Shown here piece by piece: positions 45,120 to 57,289 of a DNA stretch of 64,000 nucleotides. The first letter of the stretch is position 1. The number at the start of each line of letters is the position of its first letter. This stretch comes from Thalassia testudinum (taxonomy: Eukaryota; Streptophyta; Magnoliopsida; Alismatales; Hydrocharitaceae). Location of the stretch: the NCBI GenBank assembly GCA_037157565.1, contig JAZHRO010000054.1:20629501-20693500 (forward strand). The letters are read 5' to 3'. A program made the translations under genes and the position numbers. The notes beneath the pieces were generated by a model. It was not told where the DNA came from and did not search any database. It was given only the letters and a program-made list of their open reading frames with translations.

Positions 45120-47750
45120 TCAAGGGGAATGGAGGATGAGAGATGATTCAGCCAAATCAGTAGAAGTCACATCAATGAATGGCTTGAGTCTCTGACCGTT
45201 CACGATGAAAGGTTCGGAATCGTGGCTGAGTGGACCGATTTCGATTGCTCCATTTCCAAAAACCTGTCGGACTAAATATGGTCCGACCCACTTGGATCGC
45301 AGTTTTCCCAGGAAAAGTTTAAGTCGGGCTTCAAAGAGTAGGACCTTTTGACCAGGATGAAAAATCTTTCTCGAGATATGCTTGTCATGGAAGGCTTTAA
45401 CCTGCTCCTTGTAGAATCGCGAGTTCTCATATGCGTCTAGGCGTAATTCATCGATCTCGCTGATTTGAAGTTTTCTGTGGGTTCCAGCCTTTGAAAGATC
45501 TAGATTACAGTTCCGTACTGGACAATAGGCTTTATGCTCCAGTTCTATGGGAAGGTGACACGCCTTTTCGTACACCAGTCTAAAGGGAGACATGCCTAAT
45601 TGGGTTTTGTGGGCGGTCCTATAGGCCCACAATGCTTCCGGAAGTCGAGACAACCAGTCCTTCCTGTCAGGTCGAACAGTGACTTACAGGATTTTCTTGA
45701 TCTCCCGATTTGACAGCTTAGCTAGACCATTAGTTTGGGGGTGGTAAGGAGTAGAGATTCGGTGAGACACCCCATATTTGGTCATCAGTGACCTAAACTG
45801 AGCATTTGTAAAATGGGTCCCCCCATCAGAGATTATAGCACGGGGAATCCCGAACCTTGAGAAAATGTTTTGATGAATAAATTTGAGAACAATTTTGTGA
45901 CCACAGGTTCGGGTCGGTATGGCTTCAATCCATTTGGACACGTAGTCCACAGCAAGCAGAATGTATTCGAAACCATCCGAAACAGGAAAGGGGCCCATAA
46001 AATCAATCCCCCAAACATCAAAGATTTCGCATACGAGAATTGGTTGCAAAGGCATCATGTCGCGATGGCTCATGTTGCCCAAAGTTTGGCAACGACTGCA
46101 TGCCTTGCAATGACTGTATGCGTCTTTGAATAGTGTGGGCCAGTTAAAGCCGCACTGGAGGACTTTTGATGCGGTTTTATGCCCAGAGAAATGGCCACCG
46201 CATGCCTGGTCATGGCAGAAAGAGAGGATATTGTTGAATTCCTCTTCCGGGACACATCGCCGGATGATTTGATCAGCACCTATGCGGAAGAGGTACGGGT
46301 CTTCCCAAATGTAATACTTGGCATCAGAGCGCAATTTGTCTTTCTTGGCCTTCGGCCAATTAGACGGGATCTGATGAGATGCCAAGTAATTTACTATATT
46401 AGCAAACCATGGAAGGCTAGTACCGATAGTCAGCAGGTGCTCATCGGGAAAATGCTCAGTGATGGGTCCGGAAGGGTTGATAATCTCAGAAGGAAGACGG
46501 GACAGATGGTCGGCTACCACATTCTGCCTTCCCGCCTTGTCGCGAATCTCAAGATCGAATTCTTGCAACAGCAAGATCCATCGGATTAATCGAGGTTTCG
46601 CATCCTTCTTTGCAAGGAGATGCCTCACAGCCGTGTGATCCGAGTAGATGATGACATGGGAACCCAGGAGATACGATCGAAAATTTTCAAGGGCAAATAC
46701 TACGGCTAGAAGCTCTTTCTCTGTAACCTTATAGTTACGCTGAGCCTCGTCAAGTGTCTTGCTAGCGTAGTAGATGACCACGGGTTTCCCGTCAACTTTC
46801 TGCCCCAGGACCGCTCCTACAGTGAAATTAGATGCATCGCACATGATCTCAAAAGGTTGAGACCAGTCAGGGGATCGTAGGATAGGTGCCTGGGTGACTC
46901 GGTCACGCAGGTTTTCAAAGGTCAGTGTGCATTCCTTGGATATTTCAAAGGGTACATCCTTAGAGAGAAGAGAAGTCAAGGGGCGCACGATTTTCGAGAA
47001 GTACGGAATGAAACGACGGTAAAAATCGACGTGCCCTAGAAAAGAATGGATGTCCCTGATCGAGCTAGGCATAGGAAGGCGGGAGATCAGATCAACCTTA
47101 GCTCGATCCACTTGGATGCCTTTTTCTGAAATCAAATGTCCCAGGACAATTCCCTTAGGCACCATGAAATGGCTCTTTTCCCAGGAAAGAACCAAATTCA
47201 CATCGATGCAACGCCTGAGTATCTGGACCAAGTGTTGGAGGCAATCGTCAAATGATGCTCCAAAAACTGAAAAGTCATCCATGAAGACTTCCAGATAGTC
47301 ACCTACCATATCTAAAAATATGGCAAGCATGCACCGCTGAAAAGTAGCGGGTGCATTGCAGAGACCGAAAGGCATCCTTCGAAATGCGTACGTCCCGAAG
47401 GGGCAGGTGAACGTGGTCTTTTCTTGGTCCTCAGGATGGATTGCCACCTGGTTGTAACTGGAGTACCTGTCAAGAAAGCAGAAGAACCTATTTCCCGCTA
47501 GTTTCTCGAGAATCTGATCAATGAAAGGCAGTGGGAAATGATCCTTCTTCGTGGAGGAATTGAGTCGACGGTAATCTATACAGACTCTCCACGCGTTGGC
47601 TAATCGGGAAGGAATGATTTCTCCGATCTTAGTCGTTATAGTGGTGAGTCCTGCCTTCTTGGGCACGACCTGAATTGGGCTCACCCAACGACTATCCGAG
47701 ATCGGGTAGATGATTCCAGCATCTAACCACTTGATGATCTCCTTCTTCAC
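45120..47750 (-). pseudogene. Athila-like reverse transcriptase, RNase H and integrase
   Basis: Starting after a TAG near 47756 (the frame is open upstream of it to a frameshift near 47870): reverse transcriptase (WVSPIQVVPKK, CIDYRRLN, the catalytic FMDDFSVFG about residue 158), RNase H (CDASNFTVGAVLGQ, EKELLAVVFA, YSDHTAVRHL, DHLSR), then integrase with an HHCC zinc site (GGHFSGHKT, CKACSRC) and catalytic D in GIDFMGPF and D in ISDGGTHF. At the third catalytic position, before SNREIK, a Lys stands where Glu is expected. A TAA at about 45686 splits off the C-terminal 177 codons (ALWAYRTAHKT, KWVGPYLV). Three lesions make integrase inactive. Confidence 0.92.
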
Positions 47751-47854
47751 GACCTCCTACAGATTGGGGTTCAAGCGTCTCTGCATTTCACGAGAAGGTC
47801 GTGCGCCCTCTTCTGAATAGATATGATGAGTACAATAAGAGGGACTTATTCCAG

Positions 47855-49387
47855 TCAAATCATCGAGAGTCCACCCGATGCTCTGCGATGTTGCTGGAGA
47901 ACAGTAATCAGACGGGATTCCTGTTCGGGATTGAGGTTGGAATTGATAATCACAGGAAGGGTCTGATTAGAACCCAAAAAGATGTATTTCAAGTGAGCAG
48001 GAAGAGGCTTCAACTCGAGGATAGGGTTATCAGCAGCAGCGGGTGGTTCAGTATAGATGTGAGGTTCAAGGGTAGGAGTTACTGGGTTGTTTCTATCTGG
48101 ATTCAACTCCTCTGTTTGCGGGTCAAGATCCTTCTGTGGTTGATGAGGCATAATCGAGTCATTCTGGAGGTGTGATTCATCAACCAAAATCCTAACGTCA
48201 CAAATCTGTTCGATGACACCGCAATTAATTCCTTGTTGGGCCTTAAATATATCAATTTTCAAGGTTTGATTCCCAAATTTGAGCTCTATTTGGCCCTCCT
48301 CACAGCTAATGTTGGCTCTAGCAGTAGCCAAGAAAGGTCTCCCTAAAATGATTGGTGTATCCCTAGGGTTCTCAGGTGCATCCATATCTAAGACTATGAA
48401 GTCCACGAGGAAATAGAAATCCCGCACTCTTACGATAACATCCTCGAGAAGCCCTTTTGGTGACTTTATAGATCGATCTGCGAATTGTAATGTCACCTCG
48501 GTTGGTTTTAGCTCAGATTCTTCTAGATGGTCAAGTAAGGATGTGGGTATCAGGTTTATGGATGTACCTAAGTCTAGCAAAGCTCTATCAAATTGGGTAT
48601 CACCTATCTTGCAGGAAATCAGGGGAGTACCAGGATCTTTTGCCTTGGGTGGGAGTCTACTGAGGATTACAGAGCTTGCTTGCTCTGACAGAACAATTGG
48701 GCTCTCGCCCTTGGTTCGCGGCTTACGCTGGGGTGTACACATATTCTTAAGAAATCGTGCGTAAGCCGGTACGTGGCGGATTGCATCCATCAAGGGGATG
48801 TTTATGTGGACCTGCTCAAAGAGCTTGACCAGGTCCTCCTCAGGTGCCACGGGCTTGGAGGTCTTCTTTCCCTTTGTCAAGGCCTCGGGAAACGGGATCT
48901 TGGTTGGTTCTTCTAGGATAGGTCCAGGTTTTGGATCTGGGATAGGGGTGGGAACATCCTGGATTACTGTCCTAGGATTGGGATCACTACCAGGCTTAGA
49001 GTGGTTTGGATGAGGTGGGTCTTGGGTTTCCTTACCACTACGGGTTGTTACGGAATTAAGTCCTGCCTGGTTTTGGTTGGGATTGGGTAAGATGGGTTGC
49101 TGCTGGTAACCTGCAAAAGAAGTGGAGGCCTCTATCCCATCGGGTGAAGGAACAGAGGGGGCCTGATAAATCATATGGGCATGGCCCGGGTTTGGGTTCA
49201 TAACGCGCCGCTGGGTTGGCACGGTATTTGGATTAGGAAGAGGTTGGGAAGGAAGAGTGCCTGGCTGGCGAGAGTTTGCCAACTGGGTCAATTGGTTTCG
49301 GACCTCTGTAAGTTCATCCTTGTGTTGTTTTTGAATAGCCGCATTGGTTCTTTGAATGTCAGCCAGAGTCTGAAGGATAAGGGACAT
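47855..49387 (-). pseudogene. Athila-like gag C-terminus and protease
   Basis: The 510-codon frame begins in the proline/asparagine/glutamine-rich linker of gag and reaches an aspartic protease domain with DLGTSINLIP (about residue 272), followed by ILGRPFLATARA (about residue 350). The active-site triad position reads DLGT, the form usual in this lineage. It stops by frameshift near 47870 just before reverse transcriptase. A frameshift near 49400 separates it from the upstream gag frame. The protease would cleave the gag-pol polyprotein. Confidence 0.88.
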
Positions 49388-50739
49388 TTGATCCTGATTT
49401 GGCCCTGATGGATAAGTAGGGTTGGGCCGAGGCTGAGGCAGCTGGTAAGGACGAGGGGGTTGTGGGCGGGGTTGAAAGGGTGGTCTTTGGGTTTGGCAAA
49501 TGGGTCGTTTTGGATGGCGTTGAGGTCCTTGCAGGTCTGAGGAACCTTCAGAGAGTCAGAGAAAGAGGGAATGGAATTCCCTGAGCTGACATAGAAAGGA
49601 TCGGATGATGGATATGGATCCATCCCAGGAGAAGATCGATGGAGAATGTTTTGCACAGTCTCCCGTGTGGAAGGAGGCTGTGTAAAGGAGCTATGCGTAG
49701 AGGTGGCTCGCTGCAAGTGCTGAGTCAGCTCATCCACCTTCTTTTCAATGATTGAGACCTTGTCCAATCGACTGGCCATTAATTCCAAGTCGACTGATGC
49801 AGATAGGCCCTACATCTCATGTGCTCCCCTAAGATTCGTCGATGCGCGGGTATTCGTCCTGTCGAATAATCCCATGGAGTCATTGTTGATGGAGTTCTCG
49901 CACATGTTTTCGAGAATCTCCCACACGGTGTCCTCATGTTGACCCGTGATATTTCCTCCGCAGGTTGCATTGACGAAAAGACGGATGTCCTCGCGGAGTC
50001 CCTGGTAAAAAGATTGGACCTGTTCCCATTTAGGAACTCCGTGATGGGGGCACTTTCTCATGAGATCCTGAAAACGATCCCATGCCTCATGGAGAGGTTC
50101 CCCTATTTGTTGAGTGAAGTGAGTAATCTGATGGTGCAAGGTGTTGGTCCGACCAACGGGAAAGTACTTTTTCAAAAACTCGGACTGAAGTTCTTCCCTA
50201 GTGTTGATCTACCGGGTCTGAGTTTGATACCAATGAGCGGCCTTGTCCATAAGAGAAAAGGAGAACATCTTCATGAGAAGAATATCCCGATTTTGCGCGT
50301 CTGACCCAAAAGTTTGGGCCAGATGCTTTAGCTGTTTGATATGCTGGAAGGGATCTTCGGAATTAAGCCCATGGAATTTAGGTATAGCATGAATCATGTT
50401 GGGCTTCAATTCGGAATCAGGTCCTCCAGTCGGGATTCTGACTCGAGGCTCAATGGCCACCGTAGCAGGATTGTAGTGGTCCCGCATCATAGGACGCTGC
50501 GGTGGGTGCATAAAGTTTTGGAAGAGGTCATTGAGTCGCTGGAGCTGGTGCTCCAGATTGTTTTCTTCCTCAAGAGGCTGAGCCATGATGGGGGAAGAAG
50601 AAGAACTTGGTTCTGAATCAGAAGAGAGAATAATGTGAGGGGGTTGCTGCATAAACACGGGCGTCGAGGCTTGGCCTTGACGAGAGCGAATTCCTAATGG
50701 AGATCTTAAGGGTGGTCTTAAGGATCTCCTACCGTTCAT
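49288..50739 (-). pseudogene. Athila-like gag
   Basis: ATG at 50739 (MNGRRSLRPPLRSPLG) lies about 0.9 kb after the primer site. One frame continues to 49288, with two in-frame TAG codons (near 50209 and 49810). Recognisable parts are HAIPKFHGLNSEDPFQHI, FSLMDKAAHWY, FLKKYFPVGRTN, QQIGEPLHEAWDRFQDL, CPHHGVPKWEQVQSFYQGL and VDELTQHLQ. These are the capsid motifs of Athila gag. The leader at 50740-51627 is non-coding. The protein would form the particle. Confidence 0.9.
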
Positions 50740-51627
50740 GCACTGTTGGAGTGGAAGAGGTTAGAAAGTGCTGGACCCAATCAAGGCATCCAAAAATGTG
50801 TTGGGCGTCTATAGAGGTGCGGGGTAGATGGACCCCTTGATCAGAAAGATCGTCCACCTGAGAATTACCTGGGCAGCCAGAGAGGGTGAGTCCCGTAAAG
50901 ACCCCTACACGGTAGAGCGTCCCCACGGGTTACAGGGTTTCCCCCACCCGACCTCTCTTGTCACTGAGATTCCAGGTAGACCAGAATGGGGATCTTGACC
51001 TCTTAAGTCTACCAATTTTAGTTTAAGGTCAGGGTGCTTAAAGTTACACTTGAACTCTTAGGTATTTTGAGTGAGAAAGTGACCTAATTTTAAGGTTGGT
51101 TGACCCAAGGGGTCAACTTTACCTCTTGTTCCTTTGAGAGCTTTTGGGTTCTTTCTTTTAGGGTTCAAATGTTTAGAGAGCCAATTGCTTAGGGTTTCTC
51201 TTGTATAGGTATGTTCAATCAATGGCTTAGGCACTCTTCTTTTGGATTTCTTAATTCTTGATTTAAGTAGTGTGTCTCTAAAACCCTAATGTTGAATCTT
51301 ATGTTGGCTCTACTTGATCCATTTAACTCCTTGTTTGGGTAATTAGGGCTCAAGCAAGGATGTGTTAGCCCTTAATTACCTTTTAAAATTGTGTGCAGGA
51401 ATAGTGGTTCTGAGAACATGCAGCTATTACTATGTATGAAAGATAGGTTACTCCTAGTTTTTCTTTGTTTTTCTTCTTTCAATTTTAGGGTTTAACGGGA
51501 AGTTACCTGTCCTTGGAGTGGCTGTGGTGCGGCTGTGTCTTTCAATTTTTTCTTTACCAGCACACGAGAGAGAAAAAGATCAGCAATTGTTAAAAAGAAA
51601 TGACAAAACTTCTAGAATAGCCGTTGC

Positions 51628-51645
51628 TCCCCGGCAACGGCGCCA
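51628..51645 (-). other. Primer-binding site (tRNA-Asp type) of the Athila-like element
   Basis: The minus strand reads TGGCGCCGTTGCCGGGGA, the tRNA-Asp-complementary site typical of Athila/Calypso-type elements, two bases after the LTR end at 51648. Confidence 0.92.
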
Positions 51646-51647
51646 AG

Positions 51648-54361
51648 TGATAACGGCTGATAACTTATGACTAGGTTTTGTTGTTTTGTTACAGAAATTA
51701 TGTCGTAGTACAGATAGTCATTGCCATTATTACAATTTATTACTCGAAAATAAACGAGTTCCCGAGGTTGAACTCAGGGAGCAAGTTGTATTCTAGAAGT
51801 ACGAAGTTTCTATTACAAAAATAAAGAGAGAGAGAATTTGTTGGCTCCTCCTTCTTTTCTGCTCTCGTTTGTCTTCTCTTTTTTTTTTTCTTCTTCTTTC
51901 TTCTTCTTGCAGTCCTTCTTCCTTGGCCTTCTTCTTTTTCTTTTTCCTTCTCTTCTCTTGCGGTCTGCTTCCTCTTCTTCTGCTCTTTCTTTTCTCGGCC
52001 AAGTGTGTTCTTCTTTCTCTTCGTCTTCTGCTTCCTTTAGCTCTTTGTCTTCTTCTCTTCTTCTTTTTCTTCTTCCTGCCTTCTCTTCTTCTTCTTCTTC
52101 CTTCTGTTCTTCTTCTTTCTGTCCATCTCTTTCTTTTTCTTCTTCCTTGCGGTCCTGTTCTTTTCTGCTGTGGCTTTCTTCTTCTTCTTCTTCTTCTTCC
52201 TTCTGTTCTTCTTCGCTTGTGCCTGCACACTCAAAGTTCGATCAGAGGGCAAAACCTACTCTACCCTCCCCCCGCGTCTCTCTCTCTCAGAATTCGCTCT
52301 TAGGAAAGCTCTCCCAGAGCAACCGGTTAATTGGGTATGCGGGTCGCGCCCGGGTCCAGGCCCACCGGCGTGCGGTGGTGAGCGAGGAGAGTAGGTCGGG
52401 CTAATCGGGTCGGGCCAGGTCCGCGGGGAGTGAGCGCGGACGAGGTCGGATAATCGGGCGGGTGAAGGGGACCTCACCCTGTGATCTGAGGCGAACAGCT
52501 TAAGGCACTTTTTGCCTTTAAGCGCCCGCTCGCCTCAGTGAGTTTCCGAGGTGGGACTAAATGTCCCACCCCAATTGGACGCCCGCGCGGAGGAGGCAGC
52601 GTACAATCGAGGCTCCACGCGAAGGCTTTGCCCCAACTGCAGCCTGGGACTTCTTTGCGGAGATGCCCCGCGCAGCCTGGGAGTCTGACCTGGGCATGGT
52701 GCGCCTGGAGGAGCAGGTCGAAGAAGCTGCTTCACTCAGCAATGGCGGCGGCGAGCGAAGTACCTGCTCACAGAGAAACGGCCTCTCGGCCTAATCAGAT
52801 ATGCGGAGGACCTTCGCCGTAGCACAGCAAAGGTGGTCGGGGGTTCTGCAGGTGGCGGGGCGGAGCCTAAGGGCCGCCCTAGGTCAAACTGCAGGTTGGG
52901 AGATGGGTTTGGTCGGTGGTTCTGCGGAGGGAAATTGGTGGGAAGTGGAAGGGCGGAGGTTGATCAGGGTGAGGAGGCGGAGGTTCTGTGAGGGTCGGCG
53001 AGCCGTGTGGGGTGCTGGAGTGACGGGAGCGGGTTGCCGGAGTTTGGCCGGAGGTGGGGAAGGTGAGAGTGTTTGGGCGAGGTCGAGGGCGACAGTAAAG
53101 ATTTACAGTGAGAAAAAGAAAGAGGGGAGGAAGAGGAGAGATTACACCTACTTAGCGGGACGAGGGGGGGCTGGAGTAGGCGACAGTCATATCGACTGTC
53201 TCCGGAGAAGTAGCTGCCCAGAGAGAGGGGCGGCGGCGAGGAGAGGGCCGGAGAAGCACGCGCTGGGTGTGGCGCGGCGCGGGAAGAGCGAGGGAAGGCA
53301 GCCCTGCTGCTGGTAGTGCGGCAGAGTGACGAGGAGGAGGAGGAGAAACCGCCGGAGCAAGGGGGCCTCTGTCGGAGTGGGAAGAGAGGAAGTGAGGGGG
53401 TATCTCCGTCAGATCCGAGCTGGAGAGTTCGGCAGAGCGTCGATGGTTTTTATAGAGGCCAAAAACAGAGAGGACGGCGGAGGGAGACGACGTGTATCCC
53501 TCGCCGGAGGACGCCGGAGATGGAGACCCATACCGTCCGTGTGTTCGCACGGGCGGTATGGGCGATTGCAGCGATCAGGGGGGTGTTCCTGCGACGGCAG
53601 ACGTCGCAGGGAACCCCCGGTTGTCTTGGCAGAGGGTCTCCCTCACTCTGCGTGGCGCCATGCTCGCGCAAAGTCGCCGGAGCAAGGCGCTGCTCAGAAT
53701 TTTGCCGGGAGGACCCAAATGCAAAGAACGAAGAAGAGTTAGGGGCTAAAACGTGAGGATTTCAAAAGCTGAGGACCAAAAAGCAAAGTCGATCAAGAAG
53801 GTCTCTTCTTAGGCTCAAGTTTTTATACATGACTAAATGGGACCTAAGGATTCTGATGGTGAATTTTATTTCTAGATCAAACCTTGTTTGACCGGTCAAT
53901 TTACGTAAAAACCCAAATTAAATTATTAATTGGGCATGGCTCTCAATGTAGGTCAAAATGGGTTCCCAAGGCCAAATCGAAGGTTCTAAACCCTAGAAAT
54001 TATTTTTCTATGATTTTTAGAGGTTTTATTCCATTTTTACTTTGCCTCGAAACTCTTGAATTGAAGTGGATTTGTTTTAGGGTTACAGAATGTCATTTAA
54101 TTCTTAAATTGCTCATGAACCCATTTCTGAATGATTCAACCCACTTTCTATCTTATTTAGATCATTTGACCTATGTTCGGTCTCTGAGAAATTCCGTTTA
54201 TGTATTGCAATGGTGAAATTGCAGTTTTTAACCTTTATTTCATGTTTTCTTCTCAGAACACTTATTCCTCAATTAAGCCCTTTGCTAAGTTATGTAGGAG
54301 CTTTTCTCCTCTGTATTAGGTCAAAATGAGCTAGTTATGGCTCATGATGAGGTTCTCATCA
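51648..54361 (-). repeat. 5' LTR of the Athila-like element
   Basis: On the + strand it runs from TGATAACGGCTGATAAC (51648) to GGTTCTCATCA (54361). Base changes relative to the other LTR are scattered and few. The hairpin is at 53527-53562. The GC-rich middle opens several long frames on both strands that have no domain and are not conserved as protein between the two LTRs. Confidence 0.92.
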
Positions 54362-56842
54362 GGGTACAACAGAAAGCTACAACTACTGGGCTCTACTTGG
54401 CTTAGCACCCTCTGCAGCCGTAGGCTCTGGCTGCTCAACACCTGGACCTGAAAAATGTTATGAGTACAAAACGTTTGCGAACGCTGAGTAGAGTGGCAAC
54501 CAACTAGCTAAAACAGTAAAGTTGGACAGGAAGCTGTTGTTTTTTTCAACTTCTTTCTTTAACTAATTATTCTTTCTTTCATCACTTGGTTTATTTATCA
54601 GGTCTCTTTCTTGATCTCGAATATTCCTCGTGGGAACGATCTTGATTGCAGTCTTTTCCGAAGAGTAGAACTAGCACGTGGTGCTCTCCTGGCCGGGAGA
54701 GTCCCCCGTGGTGGTCCTACACTCAGTCAACCACCCCAAGGTCACTGACAGACGTAACGGTGACTACGGCACGCACGATAAACGCACGGGTAGCTACCCA
54801 ACACTATTACGCGGTCAGTCGTTTCCGTTAGCGGGTGCGCCCAAAGCATAGTACGGAACCAGTCTAGGGTATAGCTCTCTCAGTAACAGGGGTCTAGCCC
54901 CTAAGAACCAAACAAGGGTCTCGCCCCTCCACAGTCCGCGCACCCTCGCCTGACTACCCTGGTTTTCCCAGTGGGCCTAACAAGTCAGTGTAAGGAGGCT
55001 AGCTGAACCCCGGGCCCCGTGGGGTGGCTAGCTCTCTCCCTACACTAGTAGCTCTCCCCGATACTGTGTACGCGAAGGCCAAAAAGTTGGTACAAAGTGG
55101 CTAATCCTAACCCCGGGTTCCAACCATAGGGCGGCTAGCTCCGCTCTGCACTAAACAGGGGGACAGTCGCTCTCCTTGGTACTCCATACATATGGGCCAG
55201 CTCACTTCCCCATTTACATTTCCAGTTCCATTCCATTTATTTCCAGGAGCTCTACTCCTAATTCCCTGTAGGGTTCATGTTCATGTTTCGCCAAGCCATA
55301 CCAGGTTCCATCATTTTTATTTCCATTTCTCAGGTTCTACACATGTAACATGTAACTTTCTAGGTTTATTCGCAGGTAGCTCGTGTTTCCAACATTTAAT
55401 CTTCCATTTTCAGTTCATATACATGCAGCTCATATTATGACATTTAACGTAAACAACAGGAATTTACATGCAACAGTTTGCTAACACAAGTACTTTACAT
55501 TTCACAGGCAGCTGTTATTCATTTACAAGCAATTGTTATTATTCTATCTACTCATCTAAGACTGCAATCCATACATTCCATACAAATATTTCTGTGTCTC
55601 TAGTCCTATGATTCATGCAATATCCTAAGATCTAACATTCATTCCACATATGCATTCAGGTTTGCAATTAAACTAGGGGAAGCCACTCTACCAGTAAACC
55701 CAGGAGTAGTGGGGGCTTAATCGGTAGGTCCACGTGCCTCAGCAAACCCCAAACCCGCAACAGAACGAGGTCCTATTACAAAGATCATTCACAAGAGACT
55801 ACTCAGAACAGGATAAAAAGTATTCCAAGAAATAGAGGAATTTATACGGAAACAACGGTATCTTAATTGTGGAAATCGGACCTCAAACGGACCCTAAACG
55901 TGTCAAAAATAGTAATTTTGATTCACATTAGACGTCTAGAACACCTTCCAGAAGTCTTAAAAGAGTCTAGAACCATACCTCAACTCTTGCGCCACTTCTC
56001 AGACGTTTAGGAACTCCGCTGAACCGTCTGGACCCAGTTCTAAACGTCCGACCACCGCTCCGGACGTCTGGAAATGCTTCCCACCGTCTGGTGCCTCGCC
56101 CAGATGTCTGAACTGCGTGGGAGGGCGTGTCCCATACCTTCCCGAAGAGAATCCTGCACGCGTCAACAAAAATCTCCTCAATATGGCATGAAACAGTGCC
56201 TGGCGGAACGGCCTGCAAGGCCGTATCCGCAAAGGTGTACATCGCGAAACTTACCTCTCAGTCGTCTGGAACCTCCTCCAGACGTCGTCTAAGTCGTCTG
56301 GACGTCGGTCCCGACGTCTGATTCTGTGAAAATCTCAGAATCAGAACCTGCCTTCGCCTTCTCATGTCGCACCCGTTCGCCTGCTACTCCAGCTGCAGCA
56401 GTGTCGGGGAGAACCTCCCCGATGCACCTCCCCGCCTCGCGTACGCGCCGACAGGTCAGGAGATCTCTGGCGAGCTCCCACACGAGCTCGCGCGCTTGCT
56501 CTCCTCTCTTCCCCTCGCTACTCCTGCTCTCCTCCCATGTCGCTTACACCTGCTGCTCGCTACTCGTCGCTCACTGCTCTCGCTGGAGGAAGGAGAAGGG
56601 TGGCTGGAGGTGGGGTGAATGAGGGAGAGGAGGGGGGTTTAAATAAGGTGCTAGGTTAGGGTTTTGCGATGGCAAGAGGAGGGAGGAGAAGAAAATGAGG
56701 CCGCGTACTGTCTGCGCGCAGCACACGCGCAGACGCGAGAATGTACACGAAAAATTTGATTTCCAAACATCTGGGAAGTTGTCCAGAGGTTTGACCCAAG
56801 TTCTAGACGTTTTAAAGGGCTCTAACAGCATGGGTCTTAACA
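54362..56842 (-). repeat. Tekay-like 5' LTR, main part
   Basis: It resumes with GGGTACAACAGAAAGC, continuing the sequence broken at 40829, and extends to the LTR start (TGTTAAGACCC on the minus strand at 56842). Leader hairpin at 56320-56342, candidate intron at 56154-56254, CAGACGTCTG boxes at about 55930-56325. A GAACCTAGG-type repeat is weak near 55610-55640. Confidence 0.9.
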
Positions 56843-57280
56843 GAGAAGAATTACTCAACAAAATCTATGTACTTGAAAAATCAAACTTCTTTAAAAAGGA
56901 TAAGAATAGCTTACTTAGAGTGGAGATTAGAGGACTAAAAGATAAATTAGACATAATGAAAATAGAGATAAATCACCTTAAAGAAAAATCAAATCAACTT
57001 CTTATGGACTTAGCCAAAGTCACAAAGGGGAAAGATAACTTGGACAACCTCATTGCCCATCAAAAACCTTCATCGAGTAAATTTGGACTGGGCATTTATG
57101 AACCTAGTCAAAGTGAGCCGAAAAAGGATCCTCCTCTAAAGGAGACCACTAACAAATATGGATCCACATTGCAATGGATAACGAAAAGACAACTTTCACT
57201 TTATTTTGTAGGGATCAAAGGACATTATAATGTCAAAAATTGGATATACAAAATGAAGGATGGACAACTCAAATTAGAAT
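56843..57280 (+). pseudogene. gag C-terminal fragment, SIRE-like copia
   Basis: After the Tekay-like LTR ends at 56842, copia gag resumes with REELLNKIYVLEKSNFFKKD, a coiled coil (about 56850-57010), then LAKVTKGKDNLDNLIAHQK, the conserved end of SIRE-type gag, and WITKRQLSLYFVGI. The open frame that covers it begins in the LTR at 56695, so its first 49 codons are LTR sequence. The middle of gag with the CCHC motif is absent between 34873 and 56843. Confidence 0.8.
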
Positions 57281-57289
57281 GACCTGTAG

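Larger units (their letters stand above)
40830..54361 (-). mobile_element. Athila-like Ty3/gypsy retrotransposon, full length but mutated
   Basis: Two LTRs (2736 and 2714 bp), TGATGAG...TTATCA on the minus strand, flank a tRNA-Asp primer site (51645-51628), gag (50739-49288), protease (49387-47855), RT-RNase H-integrase (47750-45120), a roughly 1.5-kb non-coding stretch and a polypurine tract (43573-43566). No envelope-like frame is visible in the spacer. Flanks AAACGG (left) and GGGTAC (right) rejoin to the uninterrupted AAACGGGTAC of related LTRs, but only two or three G could be duplicated, so a normal 5-bp TSD is not seen. Similar LTRs suggest a recent insertion. Confidence 0.92.
34874..56842 (-). 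mobile_element. Tekay-like Ty3/gypsy element, 3'-truncated, with two nested insertions
   Basis: Read on the minus strand: a 5' LTR starting TGTTAAGACCC at 56842 and ending TTGTAACA at 40552, split by an Athila-like element; a primer site (40548-40533); a leader with a 73-bp duplication; gag from 40263; a solo LTR of the same family; protease and reverse transcriptase to 34874. RNase H, integrase, chromodomain and 3' LTR are missing, lost at the junction with copia gag, so no TSD can be checked. The RT and protease motifs and the gag type suggest the Tekay/Del chromovirus lineage; the chromodomain itself is not present to confirm. Confidence 0.85.
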
